From Podocnemis expansa (Eukaryota > Chordata > Testudines > Podocnemididae), in NCBI GenBank assembly GCA_007922195.1, contig ML681981.1, forward strand, positions 11,198,791 to 11,262,790: a stretch of 64,000 bases of DNA, in the 5' to 3' direction. The notes beneath the pieces are model-generated. The model was not told the DNA's origin and searched no databases. It saw only the letters and a program-made list of their open reading frames with translations. The position numbers and the translations under genes are program-made. Numbering within the stretch: position 1 is the first letter of the stretch; every line of letters starts with the position of its first letter. This document shows positions 54,765 to 64,000 of this stretch, piece by piece.

Positions 54765-57700
54765 GTACCGCCCGCGGCAGCGGGATGGGCTGGAAGGGGC
54801 AGCGCCCCGGCCAGGCGGCTCATTGTCCCCAGGCTTTAGCCGCGGGGGCCCGCCTGTGTCTGGGCGGCTTCAGAAAGAGCAAGCAGGCGTGCGGCGCTTT
54901 GACTAACAGGCTTATTTTTTGCGTGAGCTTCCCTGGGAGAAGATCCCACTTCCTCAGATGCTTGGAAGATGGGTGGACTTGCAGAAAGGAATGAAACTAA
55001 ATGCAAGGGGGTGTAAAACATAGGATCGGGGCATAAAGTAACAGCAAATCAGAGCAGTTTTCAGGCTCAAACCACGGGAAGCCTGAAGTCAGATTACCCT
55101 TTGTCATGGGAAAAGAAGCCATAGTCTCGATTGAGTCCTGCTTTCACTGAATTTAGCTTGCCTATTAATCCGAGTTCAGCTGTTTCTCTTTGAAGTCTTG
55201 ATGTCCCAGCCACGTCTCTGGGTGTCTTCAGTCCACGTGCGCTGAATTCTTAAAACGAGCCTGCAAAAGGGTGCCGGGATGAAGGGGGTTTTGCAGGCTG
55301 CTTTGCAAGGAGGAAGGGGTTTGTGTGGGTTCCCGCTGCATTGCTAGACTGACATTTGGGCTGCAGCGCTTGCTGGCGCTGGGGGTCAGTCTGGGTACAC
55401 AAAGACATTAACAGGGAGAGTGGAGCTGGCTGGCTCCTCTCAGACGAGGAGGAGCTGGAGCCGCTAAAAGGCTGCAGGAGGCGAGGCTGCTGCCACAGGT
55501 TTTGGGAGAAAGTTCCCTGCTTTGTTAAGACTGCTGGACTGTAATTTTCTGGTAATCTTCCCTGGAGGCAGACCGCAAAATAAAAAATATAATGACATCT
55601 TGAGGGCAATTACAATGTCAGTGGTAAATTTGGTTGGAAATCTATTTATAGCTGCTATCTAAAGGAAAGTAAACATGCCAGTTGGAAGGCAGGTTAATTG
55701 AAAGCTGCAGGGGAGATCTGGCTCCAGAACTGTGGTATAGTTGAACTGTTGGGATACGTAATGCCGTTAAGTATACACTGTCCTGACTATCTGTGCTGAA
55801 TCCTGAGTTTTTAACCAACTGATCAGATTTCCCCCCTCTCAGTTCTTTCACATTTCAGAGAGTCATGGTGCATTTGGTCCTTTTTTGGCAACTATTAAAA
55901 GAGCCCAGTTTAAACTATATAAAAATGTTGCAGTACTGTGCAGAAGTGGATGCAGTGACAATAGCAAGTGTTAGGGCAATTTGTTTTGAAACCCCTCTTG
56001 GCTGTGAGTTGACTCATGTCAGTATTTGGGGATAGTGCTTCTTGATAAGGCTGCTCACCTTATCTCCAAACAGTTGTAAATAGGTTAATGATGATTTAAC
56101 CTAGTTAAAGTATGGCTAAGCAGTTTTGGTGATTGTATTATCTTTTCTTCATGACCTTTTCACTTAAATAATGCACATTACTGAGCCTATGGACAAGATA
56201 CAACAGTTAATACAGTAGACTTTTATTACAAAAGAAGGTAAGTTGTCAGAAGTTCTTACAGCTTGAAGCTATTTTAAGGGGTGCCTATTTTTTTAAGGAA
56301 TGTTTTTAAAATTCTAAAATTTACCTTAACACCTGGAAACTTTCCAGTTACCTCAGCCCTACCTGGTGTTACAAAACAGGTCCCCTGCTGGGAATTGTTA
56401 TTAAAACAAACACTATAATCCCAAACCATATTAAACCTGGGCTTCACCATCTACCTCTGTCTGTTCATTTGTGATAGTGGAGATCAAATGTGGTGTTTTG
56501 GCTGTTGCCTGGAATTCTCTTTTCCACTTGGAAAACATCATGCTAGCAGTTAAGGTACCTGGCATTGGACCATTCTGCCCTTCAGAGTATTTAAGTCAGA
56601 TCATGTCACAAGGATTTTTCCTCAGTCATTAGGCTTGCCTGAATGTTGTCTTGCCTTGTTTTTTTCCCAGGTTTTTGGACTGAGTGAGCTTTGTAAGAGT
56701 TTTCTACTTTAAATAAGTTGTCTGCAGCATCCTGGATATTTCTCCTGTAGGTGTCATTGCATAATAAATAGGTATCCTCAGCAAGAGAATAGTTCCAATG
56801 TGTGCAAATACATTGCTCACTGTACCTCCTAAAAAGTGCTCGGAAAACTTCTGTATTAATTTCTGTATGTATTTTTGTCACATATTTGCATAAAAGTAGG
56901 AATTGTACTACAACTATATGTTCCTCTCTGTTTAGGAGCTGAAGCTGCCATCCTACAAAGGCCAGTCTCCCCAGTTAAATCTGAGACGATATTTTGCAGA
57001 CCTGATTGCCATTGTGAGCAATCGTTTCAGACTCTGCCCTGCTGCACGACATCTTGCTGTGTATCTGTTGGACCTCTTCATGGACCGCTATGATATATCC
57101 ATTCAGCAGCTGCATGTAGTTGCTCTTTCCTGTTTGCTTTTAGCAAGTAAGTATTATGTACTAGAATTACCTGACTTAGGCTCCTGTACAAGCTATGGAT
57201 TATTTTAGGGTGATCAAGGAGATTTAGAAAGCAAATTATGTATTAAAGCTCAGCACAGGTGAACATAGTCCAATATGTGGGCCTCTCTGAAGACTCTTTT
57301 TTGGTATTTAGGGATGGACGTTTGAAGGCTGCAATCTCAGATCAGTGTTCAAAACACAAAGAAACTAACAAAGATTTTAAAATAAAATTTGAGGAGGAAT
57401 TTCAAGTAAACAAGCCCTCTCTTTAAAGGCAGTTGTCACATGCTACCTTCAAGTTGCCAAAATATACACCAGGGGTTGGCAACCCCCAGCAGGTATGCTA
57501 AACCTGGCACGTGCACCTATTCAGAATGGTACACAGTGCTGTAGCTGCTCCCCTACTGGGCCTGCGGCCACAAGAGCAACACATGCGCCATGGCTCCTGT
57601 CCCCTCCTGGTCCCACGCCTCCTTGCTGTGGAGTGCAGTTAGAAGGGAAGAGGATCCACCTTGTGGGTCACCTGCTGTCACCGCCTGCCGCGTTCCCCCA

Positions 57701-60700
57701 TGCTGGGGAATGCAACCAAGAGGGAGGAGGTCCTGGCACCTGCTGAGGGTGTGGTGGGTTGTGCTGGCATGGGGACTGGCAAAGGTTGCCAACCCCGTAT
57801 ATGCACAGAAAAAGGAGAAAAGTCTCCTCTGTTGTAGCTGCAGAAAAGAGACCTTGAATATTACTTTTGGGTTTATATAATCTTGTGAGAAATAGGATAT
57901 GAACAAAATGGTTAGTAAATGAGTACATTCCACAACTGGGAGAACCAAGGGAATGATTTCAGTGGACTGAGTTTCCAAAAGGCTATGGGAAACTTCTTAT
58001 TTAGTAAGATTAGAACATAACTTCAACTTCTGTAGAGGAAGTGTAAGAAAGGAGGAAGTTTGGTGAGACTGAAGTACAACACAGTGGTGAGTCCCAAAAA
58101 AATGTGGCACTTGCATTGATTATTGCTGTGCTTTTAGATGTACAACTTCACTTTTGGGCTAAAACATACAGCAGGCCTCAACACATCTGCTGGACACATA
58201 GGGGCCAGCCCAAAAACTCGGTCAGAGTCCCCAGCCACTGCAAAGGCACTGCGGCTCCTTTCAGGGGCAAGTCCCTCCCCTGCCACTGAAAAACCCCCTC
58301 TGCCGATGACTCTTTCAGCAGTGTGGGGACAGTTCCCTTCCAGCACTGCCCTCTCTTTCCTGCAGCTGCACCCCGCAGTGCCACCAACCAGCAATGGCTC
58401 CTTTCGTTGGCTGGGGTGAGGGGGCATTCCTCAGTGCACCATGCTCACTACCGAAACACCCCTCTCCTGTCCCTGCCAGTGGCTTTTTCAGTTACATGTT
58501 CAGCTGACTCTTGCCTTAAAAATCCACAAAACAAAGTGCCTGTCTCCATGGTATTTCTGCAGTAAATGAAGTGGGTTTTAGGATAACTTACTGAACAAAG
58601 TCTACGAATTATTGATGAGTATGATGAAGCCTGACTATATTCTCTCGTCTGTGTGAGAAGCTCTGAAGACAACTGAAAGCATGGAACTGCTTAATTATCC
58701 TATAGGTTGCTCAGCAACTATCTGCTGAAATAACTTTGAAGTCTCTTGTCTCCACACCAGATCTTTCCCACTGAACTTTGCTTGCGAGAATCTATTCGAC
58801 ATGGCAAAATTGTATAGCAAGTATTTGCATTGCAAAATACTCAGTTAAAGACACAAACTGCATTTGTTGTTATATCTTGTCCTCATGTTTCTAATTATGT
58901 TTTTCTTCCTTCTTTTTCCCCCTGTCTCAAGGTAAATTTGAAGAAAAGGAAGACAGTGTTCCTAAACTTGAACAACTGAACAGCTTGGGTTGTATGACTA
59001 ACATGAATCTGGTATTAACAAAACAGAACTTGCTGCATATGGAGCTCTTGTTGCTAGAAACATTTCAGTGGAACTTGTGCCTCCCGACTGCTGCTCATTT
59101 CATTGAATATTATCTTTCAATTGCTGTCCATGAGACAGATCTTCACGATGGCTGGCCAATGGCTTCCTTAGAGAAGACCAAGTTATACATGGCAAAATAT
59201 GCTGATTATTTTCTGGAAGTATCTTTGCAAGGTATGTTGCATGGTTAAGTTAACATAACTATTTCTTAAATATGTGTCCAACTCACCTAAGCAATTTGTC
59301 TTTCTCCAGATCATGTCTTTCTAAATTATGCCCCTTCGTTAGTGGCTACTGCATGTGTGGCTTCTTCAAGAATTATCCTACGTCTCTCTCCAACATGGCC
59401 AGCTCGACTGCATCGTCTTACTGCATATTCCTGGGACATCCTGGTTCCATGTATTGAACGACTATTAATGTAAGCTTATTCTGATTTTCATTTGTAAAGG
59501 TTTATCTCCATAATAGTCTGGTGTGCTTAAAGGACACTTATACTAAAAACAACTTTAAAAAACCCAGCAGTTATTTTGTAGTTAGTTTGTGTAGTATCTA
59601 TATCTAAATCTAGATTCCATGCACTATTAAACCCATCTGAAACCCCTCTCTGCTTCTCAAAAAACTTAACCTGACTGACTTCCTTCATTTCCCCTCCTCT
59701 CAGCAAACAGTAGTCAAACCAAAGTATGACAGAATAAAATAAGATACACAGCATAATCTAAATGTCACCAAATTTGGGCTGCAGCTGGCAGTGAGATAGC
59801 AAGCTCCAAAGATAGGAGTCTGAAGGGGGGTGGGGAGAGGGTTTTCATCTAAGAGTGCCTTTAGGGTGCTGTAGCAAATCTCCACTATCCCAAGTGAACG
59901 TGAAGTCAGCTTCCTTAAATAACTGGCTTCCAATCTGCATAGAGGTTTAGAAAATTTGAATTTAACAGGTATTCAGCAAACTATTCTGACCACAAGGGAA
60001 TTCCACCTGAGCCTCTTTGAGTAGATGGATGTTCCTGGTGGAGCATGTTACAAAGGGGTGGATAGTTAAGGCCCACAACTATGAGGAGGAAGCTTTCCTT
60101 TTCATTACTATGTATAAATCGAAAAATTGCAAACTAGTGTTATCTACATATGGTGGGGACTCATTACCGCGCGACCGGTTTGCCCGTGGAACCGGTTAAC
60201 GTGCGGTAACAGGATGTCCCCCAAAGGCTCCACAGTAACGTGCGGGTCCCGTTAACGCGTGTTGCGTAAACGGGACCCTGCACGTTACTGCCCCAAAGAC
60301 AGGCCCCAGGCACCAGCCCAGGCCCTGCTCCCTGGCCTCGCTTCTCTGCTGGGGTCCAAGCTGGCCTCAGGCGCCTGCTGCTGCCAGCCTGGCCCTGGAT
60401 CCCGGGCCAGGGACACAGCAGGGAGCGGCGGCTGCAGCCACAGGCGGCTGGACCTAGAACAGGGCTGGAAGCGGCCGCCGCCACCGCTCCCTGCCATGTC
60501 CTCAGCTGGGGATCCAGGGCCAGGCTGGCAGCAGCAGGCGCTTGAGGCCGGCTTAGACCCAAGCAGAGAAGCGGGGCCAGGGGCATGGCTCACGGCCAGG
60601 GAGCGGGGCCTGGGCTGATGCCCCGGGGAAGGCCTTCCGGTCCCATTTACGCATGGACCAGTTTACACGCGGTCGCCAGGGGCTTGTCCCCTGACACCCG

Positions 60701-61959
60701 CGTGTAAACGGGTCCCCACTGTATTAGATATGCCAATAGGACCACAGGTTTGCAAAATCTTGGAAAAGGATAAAGGTACATATCCTCCCCCCTCCCTTTT
60801 CATCAATTCCATTTCTCTAGATGAATCATAAGGCCATCAGGCTCCCTCCCCTCCTGTTCCCATTTGCTCCCATCCAGTTTCAAACTCTACTTAACACATA
60901 AAGAAGAAGTGCCTAAACCCAAATTTGATGAGGAATTGTGTCCTCTCACGGCAAGTGATACTCTGGCCTGCCTTGCCTACTGTACAGAGTAACCAGGAGG
61001 AGTTATGGTATCTAACCTTGTGGCATAACACATGAATGCCATTGGGGCAAGAAAGACAGTACGCAAGATACTTCAATAGCCCGGAGAGGAGCTATTGCAA
61101 GGTCACCCCCTGCAAGGCACCATAAGCAAATCAGTCATTCCTCGTGATCAGGAGTATCAGTGACTCAGAAGCTGAGATGGTCACAGTACAGTCATTCATT
61201 GCTGGGAGCAGATTAGCCACCAGAACTGTCACTTTCTGATTTTCATACACCGACATGTCACTGGACTTCATCAGCAAATGTTACTGCTCTGACCTCTCTA
61301 TATCCAGGCCAACCACTTCAATTAAATCTTAAATCCAAATGCTTCAATTAATATTGTAGGCTTTTGAAAAGTTCTTGCCCTGTGCCTTTAAAATCATTTA
61401 AACTTTATAATGTACCTTTTTAAAGATGCAATTCATTTAAGAAGCAATGTGTGCTCTTTAAACAGTTTTAGATAGTTTAAGGCTGTTACAGCTTTAGTTC
61501 GGATGCTCTTAAAACCATGCATAAGTGGGCTAAACTGGCTTTATTTTCTCTTTACATTCTAGTGCACATGACAATGATGTAAAAGAAGCAAACAAGCAGA
61601 AAGGACAACATGCCCAGCCTGCACAACCCAGTGTGTTTCCCACCCAAATGCCAACACCACAGCAGGCTCACGTTCAACATCATGTACCATATCTCCAGGC
61701 ACATCAAACTCCGTTACAGTATCACCATCACACTTCACAACAGCAAAACTCTCAGCAGATGGTGACAGCTAGTCACACATCATCTTACCCCCTGCAGACT
61801 TGCCCTGCTGGCTTACAGGCTCGAGGTCACATACAGACTGGTGCTAGTGTATCACTAGCAGTTCCAATAGAAGTGAAGCCATGTATAAGTGTCTCTTACA
61901 ACCGGAGTTATCAGCTCAGTGGACGGTATCCTTGTATTACTCCCTGCTTTGAGAGGTGA
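54696..61959 (+). CDS. CCNJ: Cyclin J, five coding exons
   Basis: Joined coding exons are 54696-54764, 56936-57146, 58932-59231, 59310-59469 and 61563-61959 (1137 nt, 378 codons plus TGA). All introns are GT-AG and phases match at every junction. The protein starts [11 protein letters not shown] cyclin N-terminal box spans roughly residues 30-150, with the signature LLASKFEEKED across the exon 2/3 junction (K95 and E98 are the expected conserved cyclin-box residues). A second cyclin fold follows from about residue 130 ([19 protein letters not shown]) to residue 245. The tail (about 250-378) is rich in Gln, His, Pro and Ser, and ends PCITPCFER. The length fits vertebrate cyclin J (about 370-385 aa). 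Family knowledge: a nuclear cyclin, presumed partner of a cyclin-dependent kinase. The gene looks intact, with no frameshift or premature stop. Confidence 0.95.
54886..55225 (-). mobile_element. Penelope-like element 3' fragment in CCNJ intron 1
   Basis: Read on the minus strand, this is the usual Penelope 3' region: it begins with the end of the endonuclease ORF (gacatcaagacttcaaagag), continues through the non-coding tail with gctctgatttgctgttac, and ends at the hairpin and aaataagcctgttagtc. It is 5'-truncated. It starts about 120 bp after exon 1. Confidence 0.75.
56936..57146 (+). CDS. CCNJ: CCNJ coding exon 2
   Basis: It follows the acceptor tttag (AG at 56934-56935) and encodes residues 24-93 plus the first base of codon 94. 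It holds the first half of the cyclin box ([16 protein letters not shown], then [12 protein letters not shown]). The donor is a perfect GTAAGT at 57147. Intron 2 is 57147-58931. Confidence 0.95.
57470..57797. mobile_element. hAT-like non-autonomous element in CCNJ intron 2
   Basis: The ends are inverted repeats, CAGGGGTTGGCAACC at left and GGTTGCCAACCCCG at right. The interior is GC-rich. The flanks (atatacac / tatatgca) match poorly as an 8-bp duplication, so the family call rests on the terminal repeats. Confidence 0.6.
58932..59231 (+). CDS. CCNJ: CCNJ coding exon 3
   Basis: The acceptor is ctcaag, with AG at 58930-58931. The exon opens by completing Ser94 and then reads [17 protein letters not shown], the end of the cyclin-box signature, and continues into the second fold ([17 protein letters not shown]). 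The donor is GTATGT at 59232. It is 300 nt long. Intron 3 is only 78 bp (59232-59309). Confidence 0.95.
59310..59469 (+). CDS. CCNJ: CCNJ coding exon 4
   Basis: The acceptor is tttctccag, ending at 59309. The exon completes Asp194 and reads [20 protein letters not shown], then [20 protein letters not shown], the C-terminal cyclin-fold helices. The donor is GTAAGC at 59470. Intron 4 (59470-61562) contains a 571-bp foldback transposon. Confidence 0.95.
60151..60721. mobile_element. GC-rich foldback DNA transposon in CCNJ intron 4 (TA flanks)
   Basis: The element is flanked by TA at 60149-60150 and 60722-60723. Its terminal repeats are TGGTGGGGACTCATTACC (left) and, inverted, CAGTGGGGACCCGTTTACAC (right). 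Inside, about 140 bp (60310-60450) is repeated as its reverse complement at 60470-60617, so the whole unit can fold as a long hairpin. TA flanks and the CAGTGGGGACC end suggest the Tc1/mariner (pogo/Tigger-like) superfamily. There is no transposase. It is CpG-rich. Confidence 0.65.
61563..61959 (+). CDS. CCNJ: CCNJ coding exon 5 (C-terminal tail)
   Basis: The acceptor is cattctag (AG at 61561-61562). The first base completes Ile247. The exon encodes a low-complexity tail rich in Gln and His (for example [20 protein letters not shown]) and ends ITPCFER before TGA at 61957-61959. The tail lies outside the cyclin folds; it could be a regulatory or interaction region, which is inference. Confidence 0.95.
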
Positions 61960-64000
61960 TGAATACAAATTTAGATACCTTAGATTTTTGTCAAACCTCA
62001 AACAAATTTGAGGGCACTGATCTAAGTGAAAGTAGTACTCTCTCCAGAAGGAAAGTAACTGGAATGGGAAGGAACTGCTGACATATATTAGCTGAAGTAC
62101 AGAATCTGCAGAGAATGAAGATATAGTTTGCCTTCTAAAAGGATTGTGTGTGTATATATAGCAGTTATGTGCTAATACTTCTGATGCTCCTCAACATCCA
62201 CCTTTAAAATTCAGGTCAAGACAAAAATGACTGTGGGTGGGCTAGAGGCATATCTTTTAATGAAGGAGATACACAGTATTACTTTAAAGAAGTATTTATG
62301 CAATACTGCCATACAGTACTGAATAAGATTTATTTTCAGTAAATGAAACTTAGGAATCTACTGAGCAAAGTACTTCCCCAGAAACAATAGAGCCATGTAG
62401 AAACAAACTTCCATTGACTAGATCAATTACTCCTTGGTTTTTGCTCATGTTCTTATAATGTAAAGTATGTCTAGTTTAAGGCACTGGAGTTTACTATTTT
62501 TGATTATTTTTTTTTTTGTTCTTAAATCTTGTGCCTCACAGGACAGATGTTAAACTCACCCTTTTGTTTCAAATGTCCAGAGTAACATTTTTGCACTAAC
62601 TCAGGGAATTCTCTATTCAAAACAACTCTGCTGCTTGTGCATACTTAACTGGGAGTAATCCAGTGCAGTCTTCCTTTCAGGGCATCTGTAATGCAGAGTA
62701 CCAAAGGGATTTGTAAGTGCATAAAATATATCCATAGTCCAAACTACTCTGCCACTCAGCACTGTGTATCAAAATAATTAGAGAGGAGTAGTGTTTTGAA
62801 GTTTTAAGCTGAACTAATACTGTGCTGGAACTTGTATAATAGAGGTTGTGATTCTTTATATTTTATTATTACAGCCAATATGAAAATGTCCTTTAATTTT
62901 TCAGCTGAAGTTCTCTGAACAGATAAGAAAAAAGTAAAATGCTCACCAAATCCAGTATTTCATATATCAAGCTTGGTGTGGGGGGAATAAGTTCTCAGGT
63001 AATAAGGGGGCAGCTTGTTTTTCTACTTTACAGAAGATCAAGCTTGAAGATCAACATCAGCATTCCCACTGTTGGAGCAAGTGTCTCTTGCTAGATCACA
63101 GGCAGGGTGCTTATTTCAGAGCAGTCTGAGTTGCAGTATCATTTATCAATCAGATGGCCTGAGAGTAGGAAGTTTCATTCCTCCAGACCCAGAGGATGAA
63201 GGTGGGGTTGAAGATATTCTACTAATGGAGTTTCTTGTTCACAAGATCAGGCAGTTGACTCTTCCCTGGTCTGATATGGGAGAGCCTTAGTGACTTAAAT
63301 GTGTATTTGTTTTTTTTTCTTTAATCACTAAAGGCAGCACTTAAAAGCCTGGCTTAAATAGCAGACATAAGATTAGATTTATTACTATACGATGTGTGGA
63401 AGTCCACTCACTTTATATGATGCAAGAAATAGTGGGAGTAGGGAAAAAGGGATGCATGACATCAGCATAAATGGAGAAGATTTCATCATGGGAGAGAGGG
63501 CCATCCCAAAATATTCAGTAGTTGAGGAAGATGTTTCTGCTTGTTCTGATGACTCTTTCTGGAGCTGAAACAATGTTTACAAGAAGCCTTTATTTTGAAG
63601 GAGAAGAGATCCTCTATATTATTTGAACATGCACCATGCTTCAGATTGACATTTTTCATGGGGAAGGGGTGGGAATGGAATTTTGGGAATATGTGTAAAG
63701 GGGAACTGAACCCTTCTACTTTGTTAGAGAATAAACTTCCAGGGTAGCATAATAGCAAATATTTTACCTTCTCAAAGTGCCACACTTGGTTTTCCCTTCA
63801 TTTCTCTCCAAAATTATTTCTTTTCCGGAGGGGTGGAGCATGCAAGTTTTGCTCCTCCTGAAATACCAGAGTTATTTTTCATTTAGGTTTGGAGAGATGG
63901 GGAATAAATAGATCCACAAGCGAAGCTGTCTTCCATCTTCAGATTTCTCTACCTCATTTATATGAATGTACAGTTTTCTGACGGACCATGACTTGAAATA
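61960..64000 (+). other. CCNJ: CCNJ 3' UTR (continues past the window)
   Basis: This is AT-rich sequence after the CCNJ stop codon without recognisable repeats or long ORFs. AATAAA hexamers at 63730-63735 and 63903-63908 are candidate polyadenylation signals; a T-rich run lies at 62507-62518. The true end cannot be set from sequence alone. Cyclin J transcripts generally have long 3' UTRs, which fits. Confidence 0.6.

Larger units (their letters stand above)
54010..54860 (+). promoter_or_regulatory. CCNJ: CpG-island promoter of CCNJ
   Basis: This 0.85 kb stretch is very GC-rich and dense in CpG, unlike most of the surrounding AT-rich DNA. It covers exon 1 and the region before it, ending near the start of intron 1. 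No TATA box stands out, as is usual for CpG-island promoters. It contains two inverted CCAAT boxes and an E2F consensus (listed separately). The transcription start cannot be placed exactly; it is probably between the CCAAT boxes and the ATG. Confidence 0.8.

Noticed and set aside
54478..54906. 142-codon ORF across CCNJ exon 1 in another frame
   Set aside because: It is a product of the CpG island; the cyclin J frame is different and is supported by exon joining.
1..64000. CRISPR arrays, rRNA genes, bacterial operons or prophage
   Set aside because: The window is clearly vertebrate nuclear DNA; the direct repeats seen are transposon or microsatellite structures.

Overview
This is vertebrate nuclear DNA: one intron-containing protein gene surrounded by dense, nested transposable elements. 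The only confident cellular gene is CCNJ (cyclin J), plus strand, five coding exons between 54696 and 61959, 378 codons, all junctions GT-AG. The repeat mix is sauropsid and most like a turtle: many Penelope-like retroelement copies with GIY-YIG endonuclease remnants, DIRS-like gag, a PIF/Harbinger element, many short hAT elements, MIR relics and a tRNA-SINE-like sequence with a CR1-like tail. The turtle assignment is inference; the species cannot be read from the window.

Layout. 1-5500: mostly unassigned DNA with a MIR relic, a hAT-like relic and a head-to-head pair of Penelope GIY-YIG fragments (3575-4961). 5741-17885: a decayed minus-strand DIRS-like element whose inverted terminal repeats lie 12 kb apart and whose gag remnants are split by about 6 kb of other sequence, including a solo LTR (14716-15958, 4-bp target duplication) and a GC-rich minisatellite-like tract. 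17886-24200: Penelope fragments, often palindromic, and hAT elements. 24220-26660: a Gypsy integrase remnant with a possible LTR, then a LINE remnant cut by a palindromic Penelope insertion. 26660-31540: short hAT elements and unassigned AT-rich DNA. 31702-35863: a hAT element holding a 3.7 kb Harbinger element with two decayed convergent genes. 35870-53500: hAT and other inverted-repeat elements, a MIR, two copies of a repeat that differ by a 45-bp inversion, and long unassigned stretches. 53505-64000: Penelope array, CpG-island promoter, CCNJ and its 3' UTR, which runs to the window end.

Function. CCNJ carries both cyclin-fold halves, including the LLASKFEE signature of the cyclin box. Its CpG island has two inverted CCAAT boxes and an exact E2F consensus just upstream of the start codon, which fits cell-cycle control. 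Penelope copies sit about 0.7 kb upstream of the start codon and about 0.12 kb downstream of exon 1.

The most interesting non-genic signals are (1) palindromic Penelope units flanked by target duplications, indicating single insertion events; (2) a hammerhead-ribozyme-like core in the Penelope tails; (3) a 45-bp segment inverted between two copies of one repeat; (4) a near-perfect GC-rich foldback transposon in CCNJ intron 4. Many hAT boundaries are supported by 8-bp target duplications read directly from the sequence.
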